Shown: positions 1 to 9,264, counted from the stretch's first letter. The stretch: 64,000 nucleotides of DNA from Rhizobiaceae bacterium (GCA_019635755.1 JAHBYW010000005.1:248001-312000); one strand, 5' to 3'. Made by a program: numbers and translations. The notes: generated from the sequence alone by a model not told the origin.

Positions 1-1056
1 CTGAATATCGTCGCCTGGGCCGGCTATATCGAGCGCGGCGAGACGATGAAGGAATTCGACTGGGTCACCAAGTTCGAGGAAAAGACGGGCTGCAAGGTCA
101 ACGTGAAGACCGCCGCCACGTCGGACGAGATGGTGGCGCTGATGAACGAGGGCGGCTTCGACCTCGTCACCGCCTCGGGCGACGCGTCGCTGCGCCTGAT
201 CGCCGGCAAGCGTGTGCAGCCGGTCAATGTCGACCTGGTGCCGAGCTGGTCGACGGTCGACGACCGCCTGAAGGATGCCCCGTGGCACACGGTGGACGGC
301 GTCCATTACGGCGTGCCCTACATGTGGGGCCCGAACGTGCTGATGTACAACACCAACGCGTTCAAGACCCCGCCGACCTCCTGGAAGGTCGTGTTCGAGG
401 AGATGACGCTGGACGACGGCAAGTCCAACAAGGGCCGCGTGCAGGCCTATGACGGCCCGATCCACGTCGCCGACGCTGCCCTCTATCTGATGGCACACAA
501 GCCGGAGCTGGGCATCAAGGACCCGTACCAGCTGAGCGAAGACCAGTACAAGGCGACGCTCGACCTGCTGCGCCAGCAGCGCACGCTGGTCGGCCGCTAC
601 TGGCACGACGCCTTCATCCAGATGGCCGACTTCAAGACCGAGGGCGTCGTCGCCTCCGGCTCGTGGCCGTTCCAGGTCAACATCCTGCAGTCGGAAAAGC
701 AGCCGATCGCTTCTGTGTTCCCCGAGGAAGGCGTCACCGGCTGGGCCGATACGACGATGATGCATGTCGACAGCGCCAACCCGAACTGCGCCTACATGTG
801 GTTCGAGCACCAGCTCTCGTCGAACCTGCAGAGCGACCTGTCGGTGTGGTTCGGCGCGAACCCGTCGGTGCCGGCCGCCTGCACGGACGGCCGCGGCATG
901 CAGACGGCCGAGGGCTGCACGACGAACGGCTTCGACAATTTCGAGAAGGTGAAGTTCTGGACGACGCCGACCACCAAGTGCGCCACGCAGAACGATGCCT
1001 GCGTGCCTTACTATCGCTGGGTGTCGGACTACATCGGCGTGATCGGCGGACGGTAG
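1..1056 (+). CDS. ydcS: Putrescine-type ABC transporter substrate-binding protein, 5'-truncated by window edge
   Basis: Periplasmic solute-binding protein of the PotD/YdcS family, expected to deliver putrescine or a related polyamine to the YdcTUV membrane complex encoded directly downstream. The reading frame is open from base 1; the first visible residues (LNIVAWAGYIERG) are the mature N-terminus of this family, so the signal peptide and start codon lie upstream of the window and the ATG at 46 is internal. The sequence follows E. coli YdcS closely from memory: GYDLVTASGDASLR-like and EGVTGWADTTM segments and a C-terminal DYIGVIGGR. The YdcS assignment is stronger than a generic spermidine-binding call because the next three genes and patD are also in the ydcSTUV-ydcW(patD) order. 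Exact ligand is inferred. Confidence 0.9.
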   Translation: MNIVAWAGYIERGETMKEFDWVTKFEEKTGCKVNVKTAATSDEMVALMNEGGFDLVTASGDASLRLIAGKRVQPVNVDLVPSWSTVDDRLKDAPWHTVDGVHYGVPYMWGPNVLMYNTNAFKTPPTSWKVVFEEMTLDDGKSNKGRVQAYDGPIHVADAALYLMAHKPELGIKDPYQLSEDQYKATLDLLRQQRTLVGRYWHDAFIQMADFKTEGVVASGSWPFQVNILQSEKQPIASVFPEEGVTGWADTTMMHVDSANPNCAYMWFEHQLSSNLQSDLSVWFGANPSVPAACTDGRGMQTAEGCTTNGFDNFEKVKFWTTPTTKCATQNDACVPYYRWVSDYIGVIGGR

Positions 1057-1083
1057 GCGCGACGTCGGCGCGCAGCACGCCCG

Positions 1084-1220
1084 GTCGACCCCCACTCCGG
1101 CCGCTTCGCGGCCACCTCTCCCCCGTTCGGCGGGGGAGAGGAAGGGCCGGGGCGTATCCGGTCTTCCTCTCCCGCGGGCCGGGGGAGAGGTGGCATGCGA
1201 AGCATGACGGAGCGGGGGTG
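1084..1220. repeat. Palindromic intergenic repeat (Rhizobiales-type), between ydcS and ydcT
   Basis: The 191-bp gap between ydcS and ydcT holds an imperfect inverted repeat built from blocks of the type GACCCCCACTCCGG, CACCTCTCCCCC and GGGGGAGAGG. The same blocks recur at 12243-12416 and, more diverged, at 17425-17583. It can fold into a long GC-rich hairpin in RNA and may reduce read-through or stabilise the upstream binding-protein message. No gene is seen in the gap. Confidence 0.75.
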
Positions 1221-1247
1221 CTTTCTGATGTCGGAATTCGTTGACCC

Positions 1248-2246
1248 ATGACTCCAGCCGTCACCTTCCAGCAAGTCTCGCGCCATTTCGGCCAGGTGCG
1301 CGCGGTCGACGCCGTCGACCTCGAGATCCAGCCGGGCGAGTTCTTCGCGATGCTGGGGCCGTCGGGTTCCGGCAAGACGACCTGCCTCAGGCTGATCGCC
1401 GGCTTCGAGCAGCCGACCGGCGGGCACATCGAGATTTTCGGCGAAAGCGCCGACGGCGTTCCGCCCTATCGGCGCAACGTCAACACCGTGTTCCAGGACT
1501 ATGCGCTGTTCCCGCATCTCAACGTGCTGGACAACGTGGCCTACGGCCTGATGGTGAAGCGCGTCGGCAAGATCGAGCGCCTGGCCGCGGCCGAGGATGC
1601 GCTTAAGCTGGTGAAACTGCCGGGCTATGGCAGCCGGCGGCCCGGCCAGCTTTCCGGCGGCCAGCGCCAGCGCGTGGCGCTCGCCCGGGCGCTGGTCAAC
1701 AAGCCGAAGGTGCTGCTGCTCGACGAGCCGCTCGGCGCGCTTGACCTGAAGCTGCGCGAACAGATGCAGGAGGAGCTGAAAGAGCTGCAGCAATCCCTGG
1801 GCATCACCTTCGTCTTCGTCACCCACGACCAGGGCGAGGCGCTGTCGATGGCCGATCGCGTCGCCGTATTCAACGACGGCAGGATCGTCCAGGTCGGCAC
1901 GCCGGAGGACATCTATCAGCGACCACGGACGCGCTTCGTCGCCGACTTCGTCGGCTCGTCCAACGTCGTGCCGCCCGATTTCGTCCAGCGCCACGCCGGC
2001 CAGAGCCGATGGGGAAGCCTGCGGCCGGAATCGATCCGCGTCGGTGCCGCCGGCGGCGCGGGCGTCGCGGCGCGAGTGATCTCCTCGCATTATCTGGGGG
2101 CCGCCACGCGCCTGGCGCTCGATGCCGAGGGGCTCAGGCTCCACGCGGTCGTGCCGGCCGGCGTGCCGGTGCCGAAACAGGGCGAGGACGTGACCCTGAG
2201 CTTCAGCCCCGAGCACCTGCACCTGATGGACGAGGCCGGGCAATGA
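1248..2246 (+). CDS. ydcT: Putrescine ABC transporter ATP-binding protein
   Basis: Cytoplasmic ATPase subunit (332 aa) of the polyamine importer. Visible motifs: Walker A GPSGSGKTT at residues 37-45, Q-loop VFQDYALFPH near 81-90, signature LSGGQRQR at 135-142, Walker B LLLDEP at 156-161, then the H-loop VTHDQ, followed by a C-terminal TOBE-like domain (about residues 240-332). The DYALFPH/LGALD signatures are characteristic of the spermidine/putrescine (PotA) branch. It follows ydcS after a repeat-containing gap and overlaps the next permease gene by 4 bp (ATGA at 2243-2246), indicating translational coupling. Confidence 0.92.
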   Translation: MTPAVTFQQVSRHFGQVRAVDAVDLEIQPGEFFAMLGPSGSGKTTCLRLIAGFEQPTGGHIEIFGESADGVPPYRRNVNTVFQDYALFPHLNVLDNVAYGLMVKRVGKIERLAAAEDALKLVKLPGYGSRRPGQLSGGQRQRVALARALVNKPKVLLLDEPLGALDLKLREQMQEELKELQQSLGITFVFVTHDQGEALSMADRVAVFNDGRIVQVGTPEDIYQRPRTRFVADFVGSSNVVPPDFVQRHAGQSRWGSLRPESIRVGAAGGAGVAARVISSHYLGAATRLALDAEGLRLHAVVPAGVPVPKQGEDVTLSFSPEHLHLMDEAGQ

Positions 2247-3196
2247 CGCTGGCCACCGTGGATCGTTCCGCAGAGCCCGCCATCCTGCCGTCCAGGAGCG
2301 CGCTGTCGGACCTGTTCTGGCGCCGGCCGAAATTTCTGCTGGTGCTGATGCTGCTGCCGCCGGTTCTGTGGCTGGGCATCGTCTATCTGGGCTCGCTGCT
2401 TGCACTGCTGCTGCAGAGCTTCTTCTCGATCGACGAGTTCTCCGGGCTGATCAACCGCGAGTTCACGCTGAAGACCTATGGCGAGCTTCTGGCGCCGTCC
2501 AATCTGGACATCATCGTGCGCACCGTCACGATGGCCGCCTGCGTGACGCTGGCGTCGGCCTTCATCGCGTTCCCGATCGCCTACTACGCGGCGCGCTATG
2601 CGCGCGGCAAATGGAAGGCGCTGTTCTACCTCGGCGTGATGCTGCCGCTGTGGTCGAGCTATCTCGTGAAGATCTACGCGTGGAAGCTGATCCTGGCCAA
2701 GGAAGGCATCCTGAACTGGGTGATGGCGAAGCTGCACCTCACCTGGCTGATCGAGGCGTGGCTTGGGCTGCCGGTCGTGGGCGGCACGTCGCTGTCACTG
2801 TCGCTCTCCGGCACCTTCATCGTCTTCGTCTATGTGTGGATGCCGTTCATGATCCTGCCGATCCAGGCAGCACTCGAACGGGTGCCGTCCAACCTGCTGG
2901 AGGCCTCGTCGGACCTCGGCGCGTCACCGGGCCAGACGTTCCGGAACGTGATTTTCCCGCTGGCGCTGCCCGGCATTGTCGCCGGCTCGATCTTTACCTT
3001 CTCGCTGACGCTCGGCGACTACATCATTCCGCAGATCGTCGGAACGTCGCGCTTCTTCATCGGACAGGCTGTCTATGCGCACCAGGGAACGGCGGGAAAT
3101 ATCCCGCTGGCGGCGGCATTCTCCGTCGTGCCCATCGTCATCATGATGGTCTATCTGTGGGGCGCCAAGCGCATGGGAGCGTTCGATGCGCTCTGA
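2243..3196 (+). CDS. ydcU: Putrescine ABC transporter permease (PotB type)
   Basis: Inner-membrane permease (317 aa) with a hydrophobic segment near residue 30 ([19 protein letters not shown]) and five further membrane spans. The EAA loop that contacts the ATPase is seen as [14 protein letters not shown] about 80 residues from the C-terminus. I chose the ATG at 2243 because it gives the ATGA overlap with ydcT; the open frame continues upstream but only across ydcT coding sequence. The gene overlaps ydcV by 11 bp. Together with YdcV it forms the transmembrane pore. Confidence 0.92.
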   Translation: MTLATVDRSAEPAILPSRSALSDLFWRRPKFLLVLMLLPPVLWLGIVYLGSLLALLLQSFFSIDEFSGLINREFTLKTYGELLAPSNLDIIVRTVTMAACVTLASAFIAFPIAYYAARYARGKWKALFYLGVMLPLWSSYLVKIYAWKLILAKEGILNWVMAKLHLTWLIEAWLGLPVVGGTSLSLSLSGTFIVFVYVWMPFMILPIQAALERVPSNLLEASSDLGASPGQTFRNVIFPLALPGIVAGSIFTFSLTLGDYIIPQIVGTSRFFIGQAVYAHQGTAGNIPLAAAFSVVPIVIMMVYLWGAKRMGAFDAL

Positions 3197-4001
3197 CCGC
3201 AACCATCGCGCGCCGCTGGCGCTGAAGATCGCGGCCGGCGCCGGGCTGCTGTTCATGCATGTGCCGATCATGCTGATCTTCGTCTACGCCTTCAACGTGG
3301 AAGACAGGACCTACCAGTGGCCGCCGCCGGGCCTCACGACGCAGTGGCTCGCCGTGACCTGGAACCGGCCGGACGTGTGGCAGGCGCTGACGCTGTCGGT
3401 GAAGGTGGCCTCGATCTCGACCGCCATCGCGATGGTGCTGGGCACGCTCTGCGCGGCCGCGGTGTCCGGCTCGCGCTTCTTCGGCCGCGAGACGATCTCG
3501 CTGCTGGTCATCCTGCCGATCGCGCTGCCGGGCATCATCACCGGCATCTCGCTGCGCTCCGCCTTCAGCCTGATGGAGATCCCGTTCTCGACCTGGACGA
3601 TCGTGCTGGGCCACGCGACGTTCTGCATCGTCATCGTCTACAACAACGCGGTCGCCCGCTTCCGTCGCACGTCGGGTTCGATCGTCGAGGCGTCGATGGA
3701 TCTGGGCGCAGACGCCTTCCAGACGTTCCGCTATGTCATCCTGCCCAACATCGGCACGGCGCTGCTTGTCGGCGGCATGCTGGCCTTCGCGCTGTCGTTC
3801 GACGAGGTCATCGTGACGACTTTCACCGCCGGCCAGCAGCAGACGCTGCCGATCTGGATGCTGGAGGAACTGGTGCGGCCGCGGCAGCTGCCGGTGACCA
3901 ACGTCGTGGCGATGGTCGTCGTGACGGTCACACTGCTGCCGATCCTCATCGCCTACTACCTGACCCGCGACGGCGACCAGATCGCCGGCATGGGGAAATG
4001 A
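3186..4001 (+). CDS. ydcV: Putrescine ABC transporter permease (PotC type)
   Basis: Second inner-membrane permease (271 aa). It has an N-terminal membrane anchor ([21 protein letters not shown]) and the EAA motif [14 protein letters not shown] around residue 165, typical of the PotC/YdcV family. The start overlaps the end of ydcU by 11 bp. It is the last transporter gene; patD follows after 123 bp containing a strong inverted repeat. Confidence 0.92.
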   Translation: MRSDRNHRAPLALKIAAGAGLLFMHVPIMLIFVYAFNVEDRTYQWPPPGLTTQWLAVTWNRPDVWQALTLSVKVASISTAIAMVLGTLCAAAVSGSRFFGRETISLLVILPIALPGIITGISLRSAFSLMEIPFSTWTIVLGHATFCIVIVYNNAVARFRRTSGSIVEASMDLGADAFQTFRYVILPNIGTALLVGGMLAFALSFDEVIVTTFTAGQQQTLPIWMLEELVRPRQLPVTNVVAMVVVTVTLLPILIAYYLTRDGDQIAGMGK

Positions 4002-4008
4002 TGAACGC

Positions 4009-4090
4009 GGCAGTCGGCAGTCGGCAATTGGCAGTCGGGTTTCAAGCCACCCGCGGTTCGAACCTTTACGATTGCCGACTGCCGACTGCC
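4009..4090. repeat. 20-bp perfect inverted repeat with 42-nt loop between ydcV and patD
   Basis: GGCAGTCGGCAGTCGGCAAT at 4009-4028 is exactly complementary to 4071-4090. Each arm is itself built from CAGTCGG units, and a further GGCAGTCGG unit follows at 4030-4038. It starts just after the ydcV stop and ends before the patD ribosome site. It lacks a T-run, so it may be a repeat element or RNA-stabilising hairpin rather than an intrinsic terminator. Confidence 0.85.
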
Positions 4091-4124
4091 GAGCGCCCTT
4101 TGGACTCTTGAAAGGAAACGACCC

Positions 4125-5552
4125 ATGGATACCGCGATGCTGATCGGCTCGACCTTCGAGAAGGGGACGGAGACCGAAGAACAGGTTCTCAACCCGAAGA
4201 CGGGCGAGACCATCCTCGCGATCCCCGAGGCCAGCCAGGCGCAGATCGAGAAGGCAGTCGCCGCGGCGGAGAAGGCGTTCGCCACCTGGTCGCGCACCAC
4301 GCCGGCGCAGCGCTCCGGCTATCTGCTGAAGATCGCCGACCGCATCGAGGCCGAAGCCAAGGAGTTCGCGGCGCTGGAAGCGCTGAACTGCGGCAAGCCG
4401 ATCAACGCGGTGCTCAACGACGAGATCCCGGCGATCGTCGACTGCTACCGCTTCTTCGCCGGCGCGGTGCGCACGCTGCCGGGCGCAGTGGCTGGCGAAT
4501 ACCTGCCGGGCTTCACGTCGATGATCCGCCGCGACCCGATCGGGCTGGTCGCGTCGATCGCGCCGTGGAACTACCCGCTGATGATGATGGCCTGGAAGCT
4601 GGCGCCGGCGATCGGCGGCGGCAACACGGTCGTGTTCAAGCCGTCCGAGCAGACGCCGCTGACCGCGCTGAAGCTGGCCAAGGTGCTGGCCGACGTGCTG
4701 CCCGAGGGCGTCGTCAACGTCGTGCTCGGCCGCGGCGAGAGCGTCGGCAACGCGCTGATCAACCATCCGAAGATCGGCATGATCTCGATCACCGGTGACG
4801 TGGCGACAGGCAAGAAGGTGCTCCAGGCGGCCGCGAAGACCGTCAAGCGCACGCATCTGGAGCTGGGGGGCAAGGCACCGGTCATCGTGTTCGACGACGC
4901 CGACGTGGACGCCGTGGTCAACGGCCTGCGCGCGTTCGGCTACTACAACGCAGGCCAGGACTGCACCGCAGCCTGCCGCGTTTACGCCGGCAAGAAGGTC
5001 TACGACAAGCTCGTTGCAGACCTGTCGTCGGCGGTCTCGACCATCCGCTTCAACAAGCCTGACGACACGGAGAACGAGATCGGCCCGCTGATCTCGAAGC
5101 GCCAGCGCGACCGCGTCGCCTCCTTCGTCGAGCGCGCGGCGGAACTGAAGCACATCGAGATCACGACCGGTGGCAAGCCGGGCGAGGGCGGCGGCTTCTT
5201 CTACCAGCCGACCGTGGTCGCGGGCGCGAAGCAGGAAGACGAGATCGTTCGCCGCGAAGTGTTCGGGCCCGTCGTGTCCGTGACGCGCTTTTCCGACGTC
5301 GACGAGGCGGTCGGCTGGGCGAACGACAGCGACTACGGCCTGGCGTCGTCCGTATGGACCAAGGACGTGTCGCGCGCCATGGCGACGGCCGCGCGGCTGC
5401 AGTACGGCTGCACCTGGATCAACACGCACTTCATGCTGTGCAACGAGATGCCCCACGGCGGCGTGAAGCAGTCCGGTTATGGCAAGGACATGTCGCTCTA
5501 TGCGCTGGAGGATTACACGGCGGTGCGCCACGTGATGGTGGCGCACGGATAG
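4125..5552 (+). CDS. patD: Gamma-aminobutyraldehyde dehydrogenase
   Basis: Cytoplasmic NAD-dependent aldehyde dehydrogenase (475 aa; E. coli PatD/YdcW is 474 aa) that oxidises 4-aminobutanal, made from putrescine, to GABA. Catalytic Cys280 sits in [11 protein letters not shown] and the general base Glu246 in [15 protein letters not shown] and PSEQTPLT are cofactor-binding segments. The sequence [11 protein letters not shown] and the end [14 protein letters not shown] are the PatD versions of these motifs, which separates it from betaine-aldehyde dehydrogenases. The ribosome site AAAGGAAA lies a few bases upstream of the ATG. Placement after ydcSTUV matches the E. coli ydcSTUVW order. Confidence 0.93.
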   Translation: MDTAMLIGSTFEKGTETEEQVLNPKTGETILAIPEASQAQIEKAVAAAEKAFATWSRTTPAQRSGYLLKIADRIEAEAKEFAALEALNCGKPINAVLNDEIPAIVDCYRFFAGAVRTLPGAVAGEYLPGFTSMIRRDPIGLVASIAPWNYPLMMMAWKLAPAIGGGNTVVFKPSEQTPLTALKLAKVLADVLPEGVVNVVLGRGESVGNALINHPKIGMISITGDVATGKKVLQAAAKTVKRTHLELGGKAPVIVFDDADVDAVVNGLRAFGYYNAGQDCTAACRVYAGKKVYDKLVADLSSAVSTIRFNKPDDTENEIGPLISKRQRDRVASFVERAAELKHIEITTGGKPGEGGGFFYQPTVVAGAKQEDEIVRREVFGPVVSVTRFSDVDEAVGWANDSDYGLASSVWTKDVSRAMATAARLQYGCTWINTHFMLCNEMPHGGVKQSGYGKDMSLYALEDYTAVRHVMVAHG

Positions 5553-5557
5553 TGCTC

Positions 5558-5995
5558 TCAGGCACTCTCGAACGGGTCGAGGCAAGGAACGTCGAGCGCT
5601 TCGAAATGCCGGGTGTTGCGGGTCACGACGGTGAGGCCATGGATCCTCGCCGTCGCCGCGATGACGACATCGGCGAGGCCCGGATTGCGACCCGGCGCGG
5701 TTGCCGCGTCGTCGATCATTCCGGCGGCCCGCGCGGACGCCGTGTCGAAGGACAATATCCGCTCGGTGAAGCGGGTCTCAATCTCGTCCAGCCACAGATC
5801 GAGCGCTGCCGCCTTGCGTATGGCGCCATGCCGTTTCAGCTTGGCGACGCCCTTGGAGATCTCCGCAACGGCCATCGAAGGCAGATAGAGGCTCTCGCCA
5901 TGTGCCTCCACGAAATCGGCAACACGGACGGGCACGGGATCGCGTTCCGGCGCGAACGTCGACAGCACGGACGTATCAAGGAGAAAGCCCGTCAC
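5558..5995 (-). CDS. vapC: VapC-type PIN-domain toxin
   Basis: Ribonuclease of the PIN superfamily (145 aa) that, in this family, cleaves specific RNAs to arrest translation. Acidic metal-binding residues expected for VapC are visible: Asp7 (FLLDTSVL), Glu45 (AVAEISKG) and Asp109 (LADVVIAATA), with another Asp at 84. The GTG start at 5995 overlaps the antitoxin stop (GTGA, 5992-5995), the standard coupled arrangement. The open frame extends further upstream but only over the antitoxin gene. It lies tail to tail with patD, 5 bp away. Confidence 0.9.
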   Translation of the reverse strand: MTGFLLDTSVLSTFAPERDPVPVRVADFVEAHGESLYLPSMAVAEISKGVAKLKRHGAIRKAAALDLWLDEIETRFTERILSFDTASARAAGMIDDAATAPGRNPGLADVVIAATARIHGLTVVTRNTRHFEALDVPCLDPFESA

Positions 5996-6234
5996 AGATC
6001 GATATCCCGCATACGATCGGTGCGCCGCTCGAAATCGATCCCGCCGGGGAAGCGGAGCAGGAAAGCGCCGAAGTTCGGCCGTTCGTTCGGATACAGTCTT
6101 TCGATATCGGCCACCGGCACAATTGCCGCGGCGGGCTTGCCGTGCCGGGTGATGACAGTCGGGCTGCCGGCCTCGGCCGCTTCGATCAGCGCGGAGAGGG
6201 AAGCTTTCGCCTCGCGAACCTGCACTGTCTTCAC
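5992..6234 (-). CDS. Phd/YefM-family antitoxin
   Basis: 80-aa antitoxin with an N-terminal Phd/YefM DNA-binding fold (MKTVQVREAKASLSALIEAAEAG, then TVITRHGKPAAAIVP) and a charged C-terminal tail (RRTDRMRDIDL) that would bind the toxin. Translation starts at a GTG at 6234 preceded by a strong GGAGGTG (6241-6247 on the complementary strand) six bases away. First gene of the toxin-antitoxin operon; the product is expected to repress its own promoter through the palindrome at 6252-6271. Confidence 0.9.
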   Translation of the reverse strand: MKTVQVREAKASLSALIEAAEAGSPTVITRHGKPAAAIVPVADIERLYPNERPNFGAFLLRFPGGIDFERRTDRMRDIDL

Positions 6235-6251
6235 CGGGCACCTCCGATATG

Positions 6252-6271
6252 TGACCTCATGTAGTCACAAT
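6252..6271. promoter_or_regulatory. Palindrome upstream of the vapBC operon, probable autoregulatory operator
   Basis: TGTGAC (6252-6257), 8-nt spacer, GTCACA (6266-6271). On the minus strand it would overlap a weak -10 (TACATG) placed 17 bp after TTGCGG. Such palindromes are the usual targets of Phd/VapB antitoxins. Binding is inferred from position and symmetry. Confidence 0.55.
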
Positions 6272-6351
6272 CTGAAAAGACCGCAAGCCTTGCCGGTTGC
6301 ATTTCGCGCCCGCCAGGTCAGTGTGCTTGCCGACGCCACGGGAGCATCAAA

Positions 6352-7152
6352 TTGCTTTCGACCGCCTCAAGAAGCCTGACCTGGGCGCTGGCTGCCCTGT
6401 TCGCTGTGACGGGCGCTGTCATGTTCGTCGCGCCGACATGGGCGTCCGCGAACTTCGCCTGGAACGTATCACCGATGGTCGCGATGACCATCGGCGGGTG
6501 GTGCCTCGGCAATGGCTGGGCCGCGTTCGTCGTGGCGCGCCGCTGGCGGTTCTCGTTGGTGGCGTCGGGGCTTCTCTATCTGGCGCTGTTCGGACTGATC
6601 GAAACCGGCGTGCTCATCGCTTTCGCCGACAGGCTGAAGCTCGGCACCTGGCTGGCCTGGCTCTACGTCGCGACGCTTTCCGTCGCCGTCCTCGCGGCGG
6701 CGGTCTGGGCGATCGACGTCGCGTGGCTTCGGCCCCCACTGCCGCGCCAGCCGGTCCGGGTGCTGGATGCCGCGCTCGGTGTCCTGTTCGTGCTGTTCGT
6801 CGGCTTCCTGGGCCTCTACGGCCTGCTCGCGCCGGAGGGCAGCCGGGGCCTCGGCGGAGGCATATTCCCCGAAGTGCTGACGCCGTTCACGCTGCGCGCC
6901 TTCGGCGGTCTCTATCTGTCGATCGCGCTGGCGCCGCTGCTGCTTCTCGTCGTCAACGACCGGCGCATGGCGCTCAACCACATGGTCCTGAGCTGGGGAC
7001 TGATCCTGTTCATCACGGCGGCGGCGCTGGCCTTCCTCGCCGTCTTCGATCTGGACGCGCGGCCCGGCCAGTGGCTCTATTTCGCCGCCTACGGGTTGGT
7101 CGGCGCGGTGACGCTCGGCTACATGGTGCGCCACGGGACCGGCGGCGAATGA
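6352..7152 (+). CDS. Polytopic membrane protein of unknown function
   Basis: 266-aa integral membrane protein with seven or eight hydrophobic segments, in the inner membrane by inference. The first segment (LTWALAALFAVTGAVMF) begins within ten residues of the proposed TTG start at 6352, which has GGGAG seven bases upstream; the next ATG (6421) would cut into this segment. I recognise no catalytic motif. It lies between the toxin-antitoxin promoter region and gabT, 85 bp before the gabT start, and might be cotranscribed with it. No function is assigned. Confidence 0.7.
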   Translation: MLSTASRSLTWALAALFAVTGAVMFVAPTWASANFAWNVSPMVAMTIGGWCLGNGWAAFVVARRWRFSLVASGLLYLALFGLIETGVLIAFADRLKLGTWLAWLYVATLSVAVLAAAVWAIDVAWLRPPLPRQPVRVLDAALGVLFVLFVGFLGLYGLLAPEGSRGLGGGIFPEVLTPFTLRAFGGLYLSIALAPLLLLVVNDRRMALNHMVLSWGLILFITAAALAFLAVFDLDARPGQWLYFAAYGLVGAVTLGYMVRHGTGGE

Positions 7153-7237
7153 ACTGGCCGGCGGCATCGGCGCGGCAGGCCCTATGCCGCGCGCCCGCCA
7201 CCGCCTAACTGAACGCGAACGAATGAGGGAAAACGCC

Positions 7238-8524
7238 ATGTCCGCAAACGCAACGCTTCACGCCCGCAGGGTTGCCGCCGTGCCGCGCGGCATCGGCAAT
7301 GCCTTCCCGATCTATGCGGAGCGCGCCGAGGAGTCCGAGGTGTGGGACACCGAGGGCAAGCGCTACATCGATTTCGCCGGCGGCATCGCCGTGCTGAACA
7401 CCGGGCATCGCCACCCCAAGGTCGTCGCGGCGGTGAAGGCGCAGCTCGATCGCTACACGCATACCTGTTTTCAGGTGCTGCCCTACGAACCCTATGTCGA
7501 GCTCTGCGAGAAGCTGAACAAGCTGGCGCCGTTCAAGGGCGAGGCGAAGACGATCTTGTTCTCGACCGGCGCGGAAGCCGTGGAGAACTCGATCAAGATC
7601 GCCAAGGCGCATACCGGTCGGCCGGGCGTGATCGCCTTTGCGGGCGCGTTCCACGGACGCACCACGCTCGGCATGGCGCTGACCGGCAAGGTGGCGCCCT
7701 ACCGCAAGAAGTTCGGGCCGACGGTGCCAAGCGTGTACCACATCCCGTTCCCGACCGCGGAGAGCGGGGTGACGGTCGCGGATTCGCTGAAGGCGCTGGA
7801 GTTCCTGTTCCGCGCCGACATTGAGCCGACGCAGGTCGCCGCGATCATCATCGAGCCGGTGCAGGGCGAGGGCGGTTTCCACCCCGCGCCGACGGAGCTG
7901 CTGGAGGCGCTGCGCGCGATCTGCGACCAGCACGGCATCGTGCTGATCGCCGACGAGATCCAGACCGGCTTCGCCCGCACCGGCAAGATGTTCGGCATCG
8001 AGGTGAGCGGCGTCGAGCCGGATCTCGTGACGGTGGCGAAGTCGCTGGCCGGCGGCTTCCCGCTGTCGGGCGTCATCGGCAAGGCAGCGATCATGGACGC
8101 GCCGGAGGCCGGCGGGCTGGGCGGCACCTATGCCGGCAATCCGCTGGCCTGCGTGGCTGCGCTGGCCGTGCTGGACGTGATCGCCGAGGAGAAGCTGCTG
8201 GCGCGCGCGGAGAAGCTCGGCGCGCGGATCAAGGCGGCAATCACCAAGGCGTCGCAGCGCAACGACACCGTGCCGATCGCGGCGCTGCGCGGCCCGGGCG
8301 CGATGGTGGCGTTCGACATCGTCAGGAAGCGCGGCACCAACGAGCCGGACGCCGACGCGACGAAGCGGGTGACGCAGGCGGCGATCGCCGAGGGGCTGGT
8401 GCTGCTCTCCTGCGGCGTCCATGCCAACACGATCCGCATCCTGATGCCGCTCACCATCAGGGACGAACTGCTGGACGAGGGTCTGGCGAAGCTCGAGAAG
8501 GCGCTGATCGCCGCCAACGCATAG
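7238..8524 (+). CDS. gabT: 4-aminobutyrate (GABA) aminotransferase
   Basis: Class III PLP-dependent aminotransferase (428 aa; E. coli GabT is 426 aa), converting GABA and 2-oxoglutarate to succinate semialdehyde and glutamate. Lys268 in VAKSLAGGFP is the PLP lysine (the same number as in E. coli GabT); IADEIQTGFARTG holds the cofactor Asp, and STGAEAVENSIKIA and GAFHGRT bind the phosphate and ring. The ATG at 7238 is chosen over upstream in-frame starts because GAGGGA precedes it by 8 bases and the protein then starts as in homologues. With patD 1.7 kb upstream it completes putrescine to succinate semialdehyde; gabD is not in the window. Confidence 0.9.
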   Translation: MSANATLHARRVAAVPRGIGNAFPIYAERAEESEVWDTEGKRYIDFAGGIAVLNTGHRHPKVVAAVKAQLDRYTHTCFQVLPYEPYVELCEKLNKLAPFKGEAKTILFSTGAEAVENSIKIAKAHTGRPGVIAFAGAFHGRTTLGMALTGKVAPYRKKFGPTVPSVYHIPFPTAESGVTVADSLKALEFLFRADIEPTQVAAIIIEPVQGEGGFHPAPTELLEALRAICDQHGIVLIADEIQTGFARTGKMFGIEVSGVEPDLVTVAKSLAGGFPLSGVIGKAAIMDAPEAGGLGGTYAGNPLACVAALAVLDVIAEEKLLARAEKLGARIKAAITKASQRNDTVPIAALRGPGAMVAFDIVRKRGTNEPDADATKRVTQAAIAEGLVLLSCGVHANTIRILMPLTIRDELLDEGLAKLEKALIAANA

Positions 8525-8542
8525 CGGGCGGCAGCGACCAAC

Positions 8543-8571
8543 AAAAAGGCCGGCGAAAGCCGGCCTTTTTT
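8543..8571. terminator. Bidirectional rho-independent terminator between gabT and omp
   Basis: Perfect 12-bp stem AAAAAGGCCGGC (8543-8554) and GCCGGCCTTTTT (8559-8570) with a GAAA tetraloop. The T-run on both strands means it can end gabT (+) and the convergent outer-membrane protein gene (-). Confidence 0.92.
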
Positions 8572-8592
8572 CATGCGCCGAGGCAGCCTCGA

Positions 8593-9264
8593 TCAGAAGC
8601 GGTAGTTCAGCGCCAGCGTGAAATTGTTGGCGTTCGCGCCGTACTGCGACGTGCCGCCGCCGAAGTCGTAGGTGGCCTTGGCGAAATGCGTGTAGGTGTA
8701 GCGGAAGTCGGCCGAGATGTGCTCGGTGAGCTTCGCTTCCACGCCGGCCGAAACGTGCACGCCGTGATGGGTCGCCGTATAGCTGGTGCCGAAGAGGGCA
8801 TTGCTCGCCGTGATCTTGGCGCCGGTGTAGCCGACCGCCGCGTAGGGCAGGAAGCTGCCATAGCTGTAGCCGACACGGGCGCCGATGGCGCCGGCGAACT
8901 TCGGATCGGCGGTGAACGTGCCGCCGGGGAAGGGCACCGTGGAGCCCGCGGGGAAGATCGGCACGGCCACGTCGCGGCTCGCCAGCATCACGCGGCCATA
9001 GGCACCGACGACGAAATTGTTGGGCAGCTGGTGATCGGCGCCGATCTGCAGGCCGAGGCCCCACGAATCGTAGCGCGGCGCGACGGGGCAGAGGCCGACG
9101 CAGCCCGACTGCGTCATGGCGCTGGCGAAATAGCCGCCGACGACGCCGATATAGACGGCGGTCCAGGACGACTCGGCGGGCGCCTCTTCGGCGAAGTCCG
9201 CGGCCAGCGACGGGGCTGCCGCGACGGTCGCGGCAAGAGCGAGAATCAGGGAACGGATGTGCAT
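8593..9264 (-). CDS. Omp25-type outer-membrane beta-barrel protein
   Basis: 223-aa exported protein. Residues 1-22 form a signal peptide (MHIRSLILALAATVAAAPSLAA, cleavage before DFAEE). The rest alternates polar and hydrophobic residues in short strands (IGVVGGYF, AGAIGARVGYSYGS, LPYAAVGYTGA, ISADFRYTYTHF) and ends in Phe (LALNYRF), the C-terminal signal for beta-barrel insertion. It belongs to the small eight-stranded porin-like/Omp25 family common in rhizobia and Brucella. It is monocistronic, with its promoter in the 220-bp gap toward the next gene. Confidence 0.85.
   Translation of the reverse strand: MHIRSLILALAATVAAAPSLAADFAEEAPAESSWTAVYIGVVGGYFASAMTQSGCVGLCPVAPRYDSWGLGLQIGADHQLPNNFVVGAYGRVMLASRDVAVPIFPAGSTVPFPGGTFTADPKFAGAIGARVGYSYGSFLPYAAVGYTGAKITASNALFGTSYTATHHGVHVSAGVEAKLTEHISADFRYTYTHFAKATYDFGGGTSQYGANANNFTLALNYRF

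Noticed and set aside
663-1429. Other overlapping frames on both strands near the end of ydcS
   Set aside because: Shadows of the ydcS frame or of the palindromic repeat.
3141-5585. 814-codon minus-strand frame opposite ydcV and patD
   Set aside because: Antisense shadow: Arg/His/Gln-rich, no family features, and runs through the inverted repeat.
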